A stretch of DNA of 64,000 bases from Thiodiazotropha sp040507005 (GTDB lineage: Bacteria; Pseudomonadota; Gammaproteobacteria; Chromatiales; Chromatiaceae). The first letter of the stretch is position 1, and each line of letters starts with the position of its first letter. Below are positions 1 through 9,868 of this stretch, in pieces. The DNA lies in the NCBI GenBank assembly GCA_040507005.1, contig JBEVVS010000113.1, forward strand, positions 1 through 64,000, in the 5' to 3' direction. The position numbers and the translations under genes are program-made. A model generated the notes under the pieces. That model ran no database searches. It worked only from the letters and a program-made list of their open reading frames with translations, and had not been told where the DNA came from.

Positions 1-990
1 GAGGGGGAACCGCTCACCGGGTGAGAGCAGGGGATAGTAGTCGAGACCGGTGGCTTGATCCGGCTTGAGATCGCTGCTCATGCGTGCCATCTCATCCCGG
101 CTGAAATAGTGATCCAGTACCGCGCCGCCACTGTTGGAGGCACCGCTCACCAGCCAGCGCTCTCCCAGGCGATGACTGTAGACGCCAAATTGTGCCGCGA
201 AGATCGGTCTATCGGCGAGGATCTTGAGCACCAGGGTGCTGCCTAACGAGCTGACCGCCTCACCGATCTGATTGGCGCCGGTGGCTAAGAAGGCAGCGTT
301 ACCATCCGTCGTGCCGGCGACGATGGGTATGCCCTGGGCGAGGCCGGTGGCCTCGGCGACCTGTCGACAGAGTTTGCCCACGGGCGTGCCACAGGGTACC
401 ACCTCGGGTAGCGCATCAACGGCAAGCTGCAAGTCTGTCAGCCAGGCAGGCCACTCACGCTGTATAGGGTCGTAGCCCAGCTTCAAGACATTGTTTTCAT
501 CACTAAAGCGGTAGTCGTCACACAGCCTGCCGAGAATCCAGTCCGCCTGGTGACGTGCAAGGTAGCGGTCGATGGAGAGGCCTTGCGCCAGATGCAGCAG
601 CTTTGCAAGACTGGATGTGGCGCTCAGAACGGGACTGCCTTCGGCTGCGACGCTCTGTAACAGCGGCAGCTGCTCCACACTGCTGCTGTCGTTGTACATC
701 AAGGCTGGTGTCAATGGCTTACCCTGTGGATCCGTCAACAACAGGGTGGAGGAGGTGCCATCCACGGCGATCCCCCTGATCCTGTTGTCGCCGCCGGCAG
801 TAGCGATCTCCGTCAGCACTTCCAGCAGTGTCCGCCACCAGACTTCCGGGTCTTGCCGGCTCTGTTGCGGTTGCCGTGACTGGGGCCTTGGCAGGGGTCT
901 GCTGGCGGATGCCTGGAGGCTGCCTGTTGTATCGATAGCGATGGCCCGACAGCCGGAAGTCCCCAGGTCGATGCCGATATAGAGATCCAT
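1..990 (-). CDS. FGGY-family carbohydrate kinase, C-terminus cut by window edge
   Basis: The minus strand is open from an ATG at 988-990 to the window edge (330 codons), so the C-terminal part is missing. The N-terminus reads MDLYIGIDLGTSGCRAIAID, the phosphate-1 ATP-binding motif of the FGGY/actin-fold sugar kinases. Further motifs are VDGTSSTLLLTD (about residues 85-96) and GTTDGNAAFLATGA, followed by SSLGSTLVLKIL in the second domain. Members of this family phosphorylate pentoses or related sugars using ATP. The short N-terminal domain and the TDGNAAF motif resemble the D-ribulose kinase/XK-1 subgroup more than classical xylulokinase, but the substrate cannot be fixed from sequence alone. 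The next gene on the same strand, queF, ends its upstream side 64 bases away, so co-transcription is possible. The family call is firm; the substrate is a guess. Confidence 0.85.
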   Translation of the reverse strand, partial: MDLYIGIDLGTSGCRAIAIDTTGSLQASASRPLPRPQSRQPQQSRQDPEVWWRTLLEVLTEIATAGGDNRIRGIAVDGTSSTLLLTDPQGKPLTPALMYNDSSSVEQLPLLQSVAAEGSPVLSATSSLAKLLHLAQGLSIDRYLARHQADWILGRLCDDYRFSDENNVLKLGYDPIQREWPAWLTDLQLAVDALPEVVPCGTPVGKLCRQVAEATGLAQGIPIVAGTTDGNAAFLATGANQIGEAVSSLGSTLVLKILADRPIFAAQFGVYSHRLGERWLVSGASNSGGAVLDHYFSRDEMARMSSDLKPDQATGLDYYPLLSPGERFPL

Positions 991-1054
991 TACCGAGCAG
1001 GTCGGTACAGCATCACCCAATGGCCGGTTGCTGCCTGATAGCTGCTTGAGGCGA

Positions 1055-1444
1055 TCAAGGGAGTGTTACCGCCGCGGGTGCAACCCAGTTCTCGGCCCGG
1101 TGTTCGGCCACGACCGTGGTGTAGATGCCGCCACGCACATTGAACTCGGCAGTCAGGCGCATGAAGCGGGGTTGGGTGGCGTGCACAAGATCACTCAGAA
1201 TCTCGTTGGTGACCGCTTCGTGGAAGGCCCCCTGGTCGCGGAATGACCAGATATACATCTTCAGCGCCTTCAACTCGACGCAGCGTTTTTCCGGGACATA
1301 CTCCAGGGTCATCTCGGCAAAGTCGGGCTGCCCGGTCTTGGGACAGAGACAGGTGAACTCCGGGATATTGATACGGATGGTGTAATCTCTTTCCGGCCGG
1401 GGGTTTTCAAAGGTTTCAAGATCTTTGCTCGGTTGACTGGGCAT
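1055..1444 (-). CDS. queF: NADPH-dependent 7-cyano-7-deazaguanine reductase QueF
   Basis: The 129-residue protein is of the short, unimodular QueF type, which reduces preQ0 to preQ1 in the cytoplasm during queuosine tRNA modification. The motif LCPKTGQPDF contains Cys34, which aligns with the cysteine that forms the thioimide with preQ0, and Asp41, the proposed proton donor. The NADPH/substrate motif ELKALKMYIWSFRDQ and the FHE segment that follows are also visible. It starts at ATG 1442-1444 and is divergent from smc, with 173 bases between them that should hold both promoters. Nothing unusual was seen. Confidence 0.95.
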   Translation of the reverse strand: MPSQPSKDLETFENPRPERDYTIRINIPEFTCLCPKTGQPDFAEMTLEYVPEKRCVELKALKMYIWSFRDQGAFHEAVTNEILSDLVHATQPRFMRLTAEFNVRGGIYTTVVAEHRAENWVAPAAVTLP

Positions 1445-1617
1445 GGTCTTCTTGTCTCATGGATAAAATGGCAAAGAATTATACTCGAGCCGTTACCCAG
1501 TCCAAAGCATTCCTTCTATATGTCATTTAAAACAATAAGTTATATTAATTAGTCAATACGTAAAAAATTGCACTGTGCTCTGTAACAATCCCCCTCTTTG
1601 GTGTATCTTAGCCGCCC

Positions 1618-4600
1618 ATGCGTCTGGAGAAAATCAAGCTCGCCGGATTTAAATCATTCGTCGATCCAACCACCGTGCCGATCCCAAGCAATCTGGTCGG
1701 AATCGTTGGGCCAAATGGATGTGGAAAATCCAATGTCATCGATGCCGTGCGTTGGGTCATGGGCGAAAGCTCGGCCAAGATGTTGCGTGGCGAGTCGATG
1801 GCGGATGTGATATTCAACGGCTCGAGTGTGCGCAAGCCGGTCGGTGCCGCAACCATTGAGCTGCTGTTCGACAATGTGGATGGCAGAGCGGGCGGTCAAT
1901 ACGCCCAATACAACCAGATCTCGGTAAAGCGTCAGGTCTCCCGTGACGGTCAATCCCTCTACTTTCTGAATGGTGTCCGTTGCCGGCGCAGGGATATAAC
2001 CGATCTGTTTCTCGGTACCGGTCTCGGCCCCCGCAGCTACTCCATTATTGAACAGGGCATGATCTCCCGCCTCATCGAGGCACGGCCGGAGGATCTGCGC
2101 AGTTTCCTGGAAGAGGCGGCGGGTATTTCAAAATATAAGGAGCGGCGCCGGGAGACGGAAAACCGTATCCGCCACACCCGGGAGAACCTGGAACGTCTTA
2201 CCGATCTCCGTGAAGAGGTGGCCAAGCAGCTCCAGCATCTCAAGCGTCAGGCTGCCACGGCGGAAAAGTATCAGGAATTGAAGCAGCAGGAGCGTCAGGT
2301 CAAGGCGGAGCTGCTGGCCCTGCGCTGGCGCAGCCTGCATCACGATCTGGAGCAGCGCCAGCGCCGTATCGCCGAGCTGCAGAATAATCTGGAAGCGGCC
2401 ATTGCGGAGCAACGCAAGTTGGAATCGGTGATCGAATCGGATCGGGACAAACATATGCAGGTCAACGACCGGTTCAACGAGGTACAGGGTAAATTCTATA
2501 GCCTCGGGGCGGAGATCAGCGGCCTGGAGCAGGCGATTCAGTTCGCCCGGGACTCGCAACGCCAGCAACAACAGGATCTGCAACAGATCGAACAGGCCCT
2601 GCAAGAGTCCGAAGCCCATAAGTCCCAGGATGAAGCGCGCCTGGCGGAACTCAACACCACTCTGCAGCAGGAGCAGCCCAGACTGGATGAGGCACAGTCA
2701 GTGGAGGCGCAGCATGCAGAGACCCTGCAGCAGGCCGAACAGGCGATGCAGGCCTGGCAACAAGAGTGGGAGCAGTTCAATCAGAAGGCCGCCGAGCCGG
2801 CCCAGACCGCCCAGGTGGAGCGTACCCGGATCAATCATCTGGAGCAGCAGGGGGGTAATCTGGAGCGGCGGCTGCAACGCCTGGATGAGGAGTTGGGACG
2901 CCTGGATGACAGTCAGCTGCTGAGTGAGATCACCTCCCTCGAAGGGGATGAGAATCGGCAGAAGGGTGAGGCCGATACCCTGCATGTTCAACTAGACCAG
3001 GCCGTGGAGCTGATCAATCAGCAGCGGGAGAAGAACAGTCAGACCGCCAACCGCCTGAATCAGGCCAGGGCCGATTTTCAAGCCAATACAGGTCGTTTGG
3101 CCTCTCTGGAAGCGCTCCAGCAAGCAGCTCTGGGTCAACAGGGCAACCAAGGGGTTGAGTGGCTTGAGAAGAGCCAGTTGAGCAGCGCCAAACGCCTGGC
3201 TCAGGAGATCAAGGTCGAGCCCCGCTGGCAGCAGGCAGTGGAGCTGGTATTGGGTTTTCATCTCCAGGCCGTGTGTGTGGACGACATCGGTCGGCTGCAG
3301 GAGCCGTTGTCACAGCTGGAGAAGGGTGCACTCAGTTTTTGGGATACCCGCGCCCACGCCGGAGAGGCCTATCCCACAGCAGAGGAGACCCTGCTGCAAC
3401 AGGTCACATCGTCCTGGAATCTGGGCTCCCTGCTTGGGGGTGTCAAACTGGCAGATAACATCCACGATGCCCTCGCCCGGCGACAAGGACTGAAGGCAGG
3501 TGAGACGTTGGTTACCCCGGATGGATGTTGGCTCGGCCCCGACTGGTTGAGAGTGAGTCGTGAATCCGACGAAAATGCCGGTGTACTGGCCCGGGAAGAG
3601 GAGCTGCGCAGCCTGAAGCAGACCCTTGCGGAACAGGAGCGCAACGTCAGCGAATTGGCGGCGACCCTGGAACAGGGCAGGCAGGCCCTGAAACAATCTG
3701 AACACAATCGGGAACAGGCCCAATCCAGCTTCAATCAGCTCAATCGCGTGCTTTCGGAGATACGTGCCAGCCTGAGCGGTAAGCGCACCCGGGCAGATCA
3801 TCTGCGACAACGCCGTGAGCAGCTGCAACAGGAACAGCAGGAGATCGCCGAGCAGATCGACAACGACAAGGCCTTGATGGAGGAGACCCGGGTACGGCTG
3901 CACGAAGCCTTGGAGTCTATCGAGAACCTGGGCAGTCGCCGTGAGTCCCTGGTAAAGCAACGGGATGTGCTGCGTAACCAGGTCACAGAGGCGAGAGAGC
4001 GCCTCAATCAACAACGTTCATCGACCCACGAGGTGGCATTGCGGGTCGAATCGATGCGCACCGCGCATACCTCCCTGACACAGAACCTGCAACGGGCGAG
4101 CAGTCAGCTGACTCAGCTGTCCCAGCGACGGGAGGAGTTGAAAACCACCCTGGACAACAGTGATGCGCCCCTGCAACAACAGCTGGGAATGTTGAATCAG
4201 AAGCTCTCGGAGCGGACAGACATCGACAAGGCATTGAACGAGGTGCGTCGCAATTTAGAAGATGTCGATGGCCATCTGCGCAAGAAAGAGCAGGAACGTC
4301 ATGTGGCGGAACAGCAGGTTCAGGAGCGTCGGGACGCGCTCAACCAGGCGCGTCTGCAAAGCCAGGAGGTGAATGTTCGCTGCATGACCCTGCAGGAACA
4401 GCTGCATGAGGGTGGTCTGGATGCTGAAGAGTTGTTCAAGACCATGGACGAGGATGCAACAGAGGATGCATGGCAGCAGCAGGTGGAGCGACTGGGGAAT
4501 CGCATTCAGCGATTGGGCCCCATCAACCTGGCGGCGATCGACGAGTTTCAAGAGCAGTCGGAACGCTTGCAGTACCTGGATGAGCAACACGAGGATATCT

Positions 4601-5127
4601 CCCGTTCCCTGGAGACCTTGGAAAACGCAATCCGAAAAATCGATCGGGAGACCCGGACCCGCTTCAAGGAGACCTTCGATAAGGTCAACTCGGGGATCAA
4701 AGAGCTGTTTCCCCGGCTGTTCGGCGGTGGTCACGCCTATCTGGAGTTGACCGGTGAGGATCTGCTGGATACCGGCGTGACGGTCATGGCGCGTCCCCCG
4801 GGCAAACGCAATACCAACATCCATCTCCTCTCAGGTGGGGAGAAGGCGCTCACTGCAGTGGCCTTGGTGTTCGCCATCTTTCAACTCAATCCGGCACCAT
4901 TCTGTATGCTCGATGAGGTGGATGCACCGTTGGACGATGCCAATGTAGGGCGCTTCTGCGATATGGTGCGGGATATGTCCGATCAGGTACAATTCATTTT
5001 TATTACTCACAATAAGATCACCATGGAGATAGCAAACCAGCTTTCGGGGGTCACCATGCATGAGCCGGGTGTGTCGCGCCTGGTTACCGTCGATGTGGAG
5101 GAGGCGGCTCAACTCGCCGCCATTTGA
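1618..5127 (+). CDS. smc: chromosome condensation/segregation ATPase Smc
   Basis: The 1169-residue protein has the full Smc architecture. An N-terminal Walker A (GPNGCGKS, residues 31-38) precedes two long Gln/Glu-rich coiled coils, which are interrupted by a globular hinge at about residues 510-640. The C-terminal head carries the ABC signature LLSGGEKALTAVAL (about 1070) and Walker B PFCMLDEVDAPLDD (about 1094). It works as a homodimer on the nucleoid with the ScpA/ScpB kleisin complex, whose genes lie at 24630-26379 in this window. The start ATG at 1618 gives the canonical beginning MRLEKIKLAGFKSF. zipA follows after four bases, as in many gammaproteobacteria that have Smc rather than MukBEF. 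The gene is intact. Confidence 0.97.
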   Translation: MRLEKIKLAGFKSFVDPTTVPIPSNLVGIVGPNGCGKSNVIDAVRWVMGESSAKMLRGESMADVIFNGSSVRKPVGAATIELLFDNVDGRAGGQYAQYNQISVKRQVSRDGQSLYFLNGVRCRRRDITDLFLGTGLGPRSYSIIEQGMISRLIEARPEDLRSFLEEAAGISKYKERRRETENRIRHTRENLERLTDLREEVAKQLQHLKRQAATAEKYQELKQQERQVKAELLALRWRSLHHDLEQRQRRIAELQNNLEAAIAEQRKLESVIESDRDKHMQVNDRFNEVQGKFYSLGAEISGLEQAIQFARDSQRQQQQDLQQIEQALQESEAHKSQDEARLAELNTTLQQEQPRLDEAQSVEAQHAETLQQAEQAMQAWQQEWEQFNQKAAEPAQTAQVERTRINHLEQQGGNLERRLQRLDEELGRLDDSQLLSEITSLEGDENRQKGEADTLHVQLDQAVELINQQREKNSQTANRLNQARADFQANTGRLASLEALQQAALGQQGNQGVEWLEKSQLSSAKRLAQEIKVEPRWQQAVELVLGFHLQAVCVDDIGRLQEPLSQLEKGALSFWDTRAHAGEAYPTAEETLLQQVTSSWNLGSLLGGVKLADNIHDALARRQGLKAGETLVTPDGCWLGPDWLRVSRESDENAGVLAREEELRSLKQTLAEQERNVSELAATLEQGRQALKQSEHNREQAQSSFNQLNRVLSEIRASLSGKRTRADHLRQRREQLQQEQQEIAEQIDNDKALMEETRVRLHEALESIENLGSRRESLVKQRDVLRNQVTEARERLNQQRSSTHEVALRVESMRTAHTSLTQNLQRASSQLTQLSQRREELKTTLDNSDAPLQQQLGMLNQKLSERTDIDKALNEVRRNLEDVDGHLRKKEQERHVAEQQVQERRDALNQARLQSQEVNVRCMTLQEQLHEGGLDAEELFKTMDEDATEDAWQQQVERLGNRIQRLGPINLAAIDEFQEQSERLQYLDEQHEDISRSLETLENAIRKIDRETRTRFKETFDKVNSGIKELFPRLFGGGHAYLELTGEDLLDTGVTVMARPPGKRNTNIHLLSGGEKALTAVALVFAIFQLNPAPFCMLDEVDAPLDDANVGRFCDMVRDMSDQVQFIFITHNKITMEIANQLSGVTMHEPGVSRLVTVDVEEAAQLAAI

Positions 5128-5131
5128 AATC

Positions 5132-5980
5132 ATGGATGCCATGACACTGCGCATCGTTCTGCTGGTCCTCGGTTGTATCTTCCTGGCCGCGATCTACCTG
5201 TATGAGACCAATCGACGCAAGCGTGAATCTGCCCAGGCCCGCAGACGCAGGGCTGAGTCGATGAGCGTAGCCCAAGAGAGTGTCACCCCAGAGCCTGTAG
5301 TGGATGAACCGCAAGTGCGGGATGAGACACCAGTTGCATCCCCCGAGGGCGATGACACCTGGGTCAACTGGGATGAGGACGATACCGAGCTGTTGGGTCA
5401 GGAGTTGAACGAGATCGGCAGCGCGCAAGGTGACGATGAAGAGACCCCCGAGCTGGGTCTGTCTGCCGATAGTGAAGCGACACCCGCGGAACCGGAACAG
5501 CAGGACCTATTCAGTTTCAGCGCCCAGGAGGAGTCACCGGTGGATGTGCCGGTCCTGATCATCCAGATCAATCTGCGTGCCCGCTCCAAGCCTTTTACAG
5601 GTGCGGCGATCCAGAAGGCGATGCAGGAGACCGGTCTGACCTTGAGTGAACTCTCCATCTATCAACGGATCGCCAGCGATGGCAGTAATCAACCCCAATT
5701 CAATCTGGCCAGCATGGTAGAGCCGGGGGTGTTTCCCAAGCAGGATGTGGAGGCTTTCTCCACCCCGGGTTTGACCCTGTTTACGCAACTGCCTGGACCG
5801 GGTGACAGCATGTCGATCTTTGCGGATATGCTGTTCACTGCTGAACGTCTGGCCGCCATTCTGGATGGGGAGTTGCAGGATGAAACCCATAGTGCCCTGA
5901 CCAAGCAGACCATCGAACACCTGCGGGGTCAGATCATGGAGCACCGGCGTCAGATCCAATTGGCCCGGAGCAAGGGTTGA
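5132..5980 (+). CDS. zipA: cell division protein ZipA
   Basis: ZipA anchors FtsZ to the inner membrane at the division site. The N-terminus is a single membrane anchor (TLRIVLLVLGCIFLAAIYLY) followed by a basic patch (NRRKRESAQARRRR), then an acidic Pro/Glu-rich linker. The C-terminal ZipA FtsZ-binding fold starts at about residue 145 with DVPVLIIQINLRAR. Two in-frame starts are possible, ATG 5132 (MDAMTLR) and ATG 5141; neither has a clear Shine-Dalgarno. Longer upstream reading would overlap the end of smc and add non-family sequence. The stop TGA at 5978-5980 overlaps the TTG start of ligA, so the two are probably translationally coupled. The order smc-zipA-ligA supports the call. Confidence 0.92.
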   Translation: MDAMTLRIVLLVLGCIFLAAIYLYETNRRKRESAQARRRRAESMSVAQESVTPEPVVDEPQVRDETPVASPEGDDTWVNWDEDDTELLGQELNEIGSAQGDDEETPELGLSADSEATPAEPEQQDLFSFSAQEESPVDVPVLIIQINLRARSKPFTGAAIQKAMQETGLTLSELSIYQRIASDGSNQPQFNLASMVEPGVFPKQDVEAFSTPGLTLFTQLPGPGDSMSIFADMLFTAERLAAILDGELQDETHSALTKQTIEHLRGQIMEHRRQIQLARSKG

Positions 5981-8001
5981 ACACGAAACGGGGTGCGGCG
6001 CAGCGTATCGAGACCCTGCGCAAGGAAATCAACTATCACAACCGGCAATACTATGTCTTCGATGAGCCGAAGATAGCGGATGTGGCCTATGACCGTTTGC
6101 TGCGTGAGTTGCAGCAGCTGGAGTCGGAATACCCGCAGCTCGTGACCCCCGACTCACCCACCCAGCGGGTGGGGGACAAACCCCTGGATGGTTTCCAGGA
6201 GGTGCGCCATCGACTGCCCATGCTCTCCCTCGACAACGCCTTCGATGAGGAGGAGATGGGGGAGTTCGAGCGTCGGGTCCGGGATCGGCTGAAGCTGGAT
6301 GGCAAGCAGACTGTCCACTACCTGGCGGAACCTAAACTGGATGGTCTGGCGGTCAGTCTTCGCTATGAAAAGGGCAGACTGGTGCAGGGCGCAACCCGGG
6401 GTGACGGTAGCCGGGGTGAGGATGTCACCAGCAATGTACGCACCATCAAGGCTATTCCATTGTCACTTGAGGGCGATGACTGGCCCGAGATCCTCGAGGT
6501 GAGAGGTGAGGTGTTCATGCCCCGCGAGGGTTTCGAGGCGTTGAACAGGCGGGCCCGGGAAAAGGGTGAAAAGAGCTTCGTCAATCCCCGCAATGCTGCC
6601 GCCGGTTCACTGCGCCAACTCGATCCCCGTCTCACCGCGCAACGGCCCCTCTCATTTTACGCCTATGGTTTTGGTGAAGTCGTACCTTCGTCCATCGCCG
6701 GGAATCAAAGTGACTGCATTCGCAGAATGCAGCACTGGGGCTTGCCCGTATCGCCCCTGCATCAAGTGGTAACCGGGGTGGCAGGGTGTATCGACTATTT
6801 TCATAACATTGTGCAGCAGCGGGATGGCTTGCCCTATGAGATAGATGGGGTGGTATTCAAGGTCGATAACCTGGATCTGCAGCAGCAGCTCGGTTCTGTA
6901 TCCCGGGCCCCCCGTTGGGCGATCGCCTACAAATTTCCGGCCCAGGAGGAGATGACCCAGGTCGAAAGCATAGAGTTTCAAGTCGGCAGGACAGGCGCTA
7001 TCACCCCGGTAGCCCGCTTGACCCCGGTGTTTGTGGGTGGGGTCACGGTGAGTAATGCCACCCTGCACAATATGGACGAGGTGCTGCGCAAGGATGTGCG
7101 TCCCGGTGACACGGTGATAGTCAGGCGAGCGGGGGATGTGATCCCGGAAGTGGTCAGTGTCGTGGAGGAGCGACGCCAGTCGAAAGCGCACAGGGTCGAA
7201 CTGCCGAGCCTCTGCCCGGTGTGCGGCTCGGACATCATCAAACCCGAGGGGGAGGCGGTGGCCCGCTGCAGTGGCGGACTCTATTGCCCGGCGCAACGCA
7301 AAGAGGCAATCAAACATTTCGCCTCCCGCAAGGCGATGGACATCGAGGGATTGGGCGATAAGCTGGTGGATCAACTGGTGGAGCGGGCACTGGTCGATAA
7401 CCCGGCTGACCTGTTCAAGCTGAACCTGGAACAGCTGAGTGGTTTGGAACGCATGGCGGAGAAGTCGGCAGAGAATCTGTTGCAGGCCTTGGAAAAGAGC
7501 AAATCGACCACCCTTGAGCGTTTTCTCTTTGCCCTGGGTATACGAGAAGTCGGGGAGGCGACAGCCCAGTCCCTGGCCACCCAGTTCACCACCCTGGAGG
7601 CCCTGCAGCAGGCCGATGAAGAGGCATTGCAAGAGACCCCGGATGTGGGTCCCATCGTTGCGGCGCATACCCATTCGTTTTTTCGTCAGGCTCACAACAG
7701 GGAAGTCATCGAACAATTGATCGAGGCAGGCATTCACTGGCCGGTGGTGAAAATAGAACCTGCCGCACAGCAACCCTTGGCGGGAAAGACGCTGGTCATC
7801 ACCGGCACCCTGAGCAGACCCCGGGATGAGATCAAGCAGACCCTGCAGGGCCTGGGTGCAAAGGTGACCGGCAGTGTCTCGAAAAAGACCGACTACCTGG
7901 TGGTGGGGGAGGAGGCCGGATCGAAACTGGCCAAGGCAGAGAAGCTGGGTGTCCCTATCCTCGACGAGGCCGGCCTTGAGGATCTGCTGGCCCGGGAGTG
8001 A
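5977..8001 (+). CDS. ligA: NAD-dependent DNA ligase LigA
   Basis: The 674-residue protein seals nicks using NAD+ in replication and repair. Domains appear in the expected order. The Ia domain binds NMN (YHNRQYYVFDEP). The adenylation domain carries the nucleotidyl-acceptor lysine in AEPKLDGLAVS (Lys120). It is followed by an OB fold, a four-cysteine zinc finger (CPVCGSD ... CSGGLYC, about 412-437), helix-hairpin-helix repeats and a C-terminal BRCT domain (about 595-674). The start is TTG at 5977, embedded in the zipA stop as TTGA. No ATG lies near enough to preserve the Ia domain, so the TTG is preferred. Length and motifs are normal. Confidence 0.97.
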   Translation: MNTKRGAAQRIETLRKEINYHNRQYYVFDEPKIADVAYDRLLRELQQLESEYPQLVTPDSPTQRVGDKPLDGFQEVRHRLPMLSLDNAFDEEEMGEFERRVRDRLKLDGKQTVHYLAEPKLDGLAVSLRYEKGRLVQGATRGDGSRGEDVTSNVRTIKAIPLSLEGDDWPEILEVRGEVFMPREGFEALNRRAREKGEKSFVNPRNAAAGSLRQLDPRLTAQRPLSFYAYGFGEVVPSSIAGNQSDCIRRMQHWGLPVSPLHQVVTGVAGCIDYFHNIVQQRDGLPYEIDGVVFKVDNLDLQQQLGSVSRAPRWAIAYKFPAQEEMTQVESIEFQVGRTGAITPVARLTPVFVGGVTVSNATLHNMDEVLRKDVRPGDTVIVRRAGDVIPEVVSVVEERRQSKAHRVELPSLCPVCGSDIIKPEGEAVARCSGGLYCPAQRKEAIKHFASRKAMDIEGLGDKLVDQLVERALVDNPADLFKLNLEQLSGLERMAEKSAENLLQALEKSKSTTLERFLFALGIREVGEATAQSLATQFTTLEALQQADEEALQETPDVGPIVAAHTHSFFRQAHNREVIEQLIEAGIHWPVVKIEPAAQQPLAGKTLVITGTLSRPRDEIKQTLQGLGAKVTGSVSKKTDYLVVGEEAGSKLAKAEKLGVPILDEAGLEDLLARE

Positions 8002-8085
8002 TAACGCTGCCGGGTGCGCGTTTATTCACCCAATCATTCGTGTTAGCGTCTAACGATACAAAGATACAAGGTTGCAGGAATAGCT

Positions 8086-8379
8086 ATGAACGACGAAACC
8101 GCAAAAGAACGGGAAATCATGCTGGTGATGCGCAAGCTGCTGACCACCATCGTGCGCGAGGTGACACCGGAACACAAAAGCCTGAAACACCCGTTGTCAG
8201 AGCAGACCATTCAAGATATCCGCGCCTGCCTGGGTTTGATTACCGCCCGGGAGAAGGAGCTGGCCGATGCTGCCGGACGAACCGCCCGGGAGCGCCCCTA
8301 TTTCGTCGATGAACCCCCTGCCACGAAGGTGGTGCCGATTTCCGAAATCGTTAAGCCCAAGCAGGATGAGGAGGAGTGA
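8086..8379 (+). CDS. small conserved hypothetical protein
   Basis: This 97-residue cytoplasmic protein has no recognised domain. The first two thirds are predicted helical and charged (REIMLVMRKLLTTIVREVTP), and the tail is a disordered Pro/Glu/Lys segment ending in a run of acidic residues. ATG 8086 is preceded by an AGGA-like element at a suitable distance. It lies 84 bases downstream of ligA on the same strand and may be read through from it. Codon use looks like that of its neighbours. No function is proposed. Confidence 0.75.
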   Translation: MNDETAKEREIMLVMRKLLTTIVREVTPEHKSLKHPLSEQTIQDIRACLGLITAREKELADAAGRTARERPYFVDEPPATKVVPISEIVKPKQDEEE

Positions 8380-8420
8380 GTTAACAATTCCGGGTTTTCT
8401 CGAGCCTGTGCTATCGAAAA

Positions 8421-9110
8421 TCAGGATTTCTTCTTACGGCGGGTGATTAAGCCGGCGCCGACAATGGCGGAGCCAAAGAGCCAGGCGGCGGCAGGTAGAG
8501 GGACAGGTTCTACCGCAATCAGCTTTTCACTCCCACCACCGAGACCATCTATACCCAAGCTGCCTACCGACTGGAAACGTAAACCGATTCGTTCAATGCT
8601 GGCAAGCGTAAGGCTGCCAAGATCATCCATCGAGAACGCGAACGGAAGCGCAATTTGTCTGCCAGCGCCTCCATTGTCGCCATCATCAAAACCGAAACCG
8701 ATGTCGAATGTCCCCGCGGGCCCGCTGACTGGCGCGGTAAAATTACCGCTCAGATTCCGCCCATTGCCGATATCGTTGGTGTCTTCCATAAAGTCCACGA
8801 TTGACACACCCGTGGATAGTGAAGCAAGCCCTGAGGCACTGTATGAAGGATCACCCACTAGGTCGATAAATACTGCCGACAACTCACCGTTCGTGTTTGG
8901 TACGGTCACATTGAAGGTGAGTGAGCCTGAAATGTTGTCGTCTACCGTCACAGAAGGTGCTGTGTCGATAAGCGGATTGTCCGTGGTGGTGGCAAAAGTA
9001 CCGAAAGTTATGGAGGCCGCCCATCCATGCTGAGGAAATATAAGACCAAACAGTGCTAAAACAAAGACTCGTCCTGTAGATCGACTCAATCTACTAATCA
9101 CCTTCATCAT
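8421..9110 (-). CDS. secreted protein with VPLPA-CTERM sorting signal
   Basis: The protein begins with a signal peptide (hydrophobic VFVLALFGLIF, cleavage near QHGWA). It has a beta-rich extracellular middle and ends in VPLPAAAWLFGSAIVGAGLI followed by a basic tail RRKKKS. That C-terminal tripartite signal (motif, membrane helix, basic cluster) is the VPLPA-CTERM variant of the exosortase-recognised PEP-CTERM signals. I place the start at ATG 9108-9110 because AGGAG lies eight bases upstream; a longer GTG reading at 9134 lacks a ribosome site. The middle region (about residues 25-205) is not recognised. It is probably exported and processed at the inner face of the outer envelope by an exosortase encoded elsewhere. 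Confidence 0.85.
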   Translation of the reverse strand: MMKVISRLSRSTGRVFVLALFGLIFPQHGWAASITFGTFATTTDNPLIDTAPSVTVDDNISGSLTFNVTVPNTNGELSAVFIDLVGDPSYSASGLASLSTGVSIVDFMEDTNDIGNGRNLSGNFTAPVSGPAGTFDIGFGFDDGDNGGAGRQIALPFAFSMDDLGSLTLASIERIGLRFQSVGSLGIDGLGGGSEKLIAVEPVPLPAAAWLFGSAIVGAGLITRRKKKS

Positions 9111-9334
9111 GGCTGCTTCTCCTGTCCAGATCACCGACGGACATACCGACTATGAAATAAAAATATCCTATGAAAGGCCTGACCTGGTGTTTATGCAATT
9201 TTTAAGCAAAAAATCTAAATACTGTTTATAAACAATGTGTTACGAAATCAGAGAGGGTTGAGAGGTATGGAAGTGTAAATTATTTCGACATCTGATGGTG
9301 TTGGACGAACAGGACAAGGATGATGGCGTTGTCT

Positions 9335-9835
9335 TTAACTGCCAGTAGCGGGCGATAGTAAAAAGTTTATCAACTTATACTCCGCGGTAACGAGGGCGCA
9401 GCAACTCAATAGATAGAACAGGCCTGTTATACCAGCCTCGCTCTCCTTTCTGGTGGGCGACATAAACTCCCCCTGAAATACATTATCCAGGCTGAACAGC
9501 AGATCTTCCTGGGTGGAATAGAACAAGCGTGCGATCAACAGATGCAAGGGTAGGCTAACTACGGCCAGTCCGAGCCAGAGGAGGGGATTGTCGGCCAGGA
9601 TATAACAGGCCGCGGCAATTACCCCTAAAGTGAGTATCACACCCACTATATGACTATCCCGGGTTTGATTTCTGGCGCCGATAACTGCCAAGGTCAGGGG
9701 AACGATTGCAATCAATACCCCGATCAAGATGAGAAACCGGCCCTCTTCAGGGGTGGCTGGGTCTCCGGTGGTATAGATCAGCCATACGCTAAGCAGAACC
9801 ACAACAATCGATAGCATCAATGTGGATGGTTTCAT
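9335..9835 (-). CDS. unknown integral membrane protein
   Basis: The 166-residue protein shows about five hydrophobic helices. The first acts as signal anchor (LSIVVVLLSVWLIY). The next three cover about residues 33-108, and a short one near residues 140-155 contains LLSCCALV. Between helices four and five is a loop with charged residues (TQEDLLFSLDNVFQ). No family is recognised. It lies 33 bases downstream of the DUF3592 gene on the same strand, so the two may be co-transcribed. Confidence 0.7.
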   Translation of the reverse strand: MKPSTLMLSIVVVLLSVWLIYTTGDPATPEEGRFLILIGVLIAIVPLTLAVIGARNQTRDSHIVGVILTLGVIAAACYILADNPLLWLGLAVVSLPLHLLIARLFYSTQEDLLFSLDNVFQGEFMSPTRKESEAGITGLFYLLSCCALVTAEYKLINFLLSPATGS

Positions 9836-9868
9836 CAGGTTACTGCTCTATTGCACGCTTCCTTTGTG

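Noticed and set aside
2128..4824. Long antisense open frames within smc
   Set aside because: They are shadows of the high-GC coiled-coil coding sequence on the other strand, with no ribosome sites or family resemblance, and smc itself is unmistakable.
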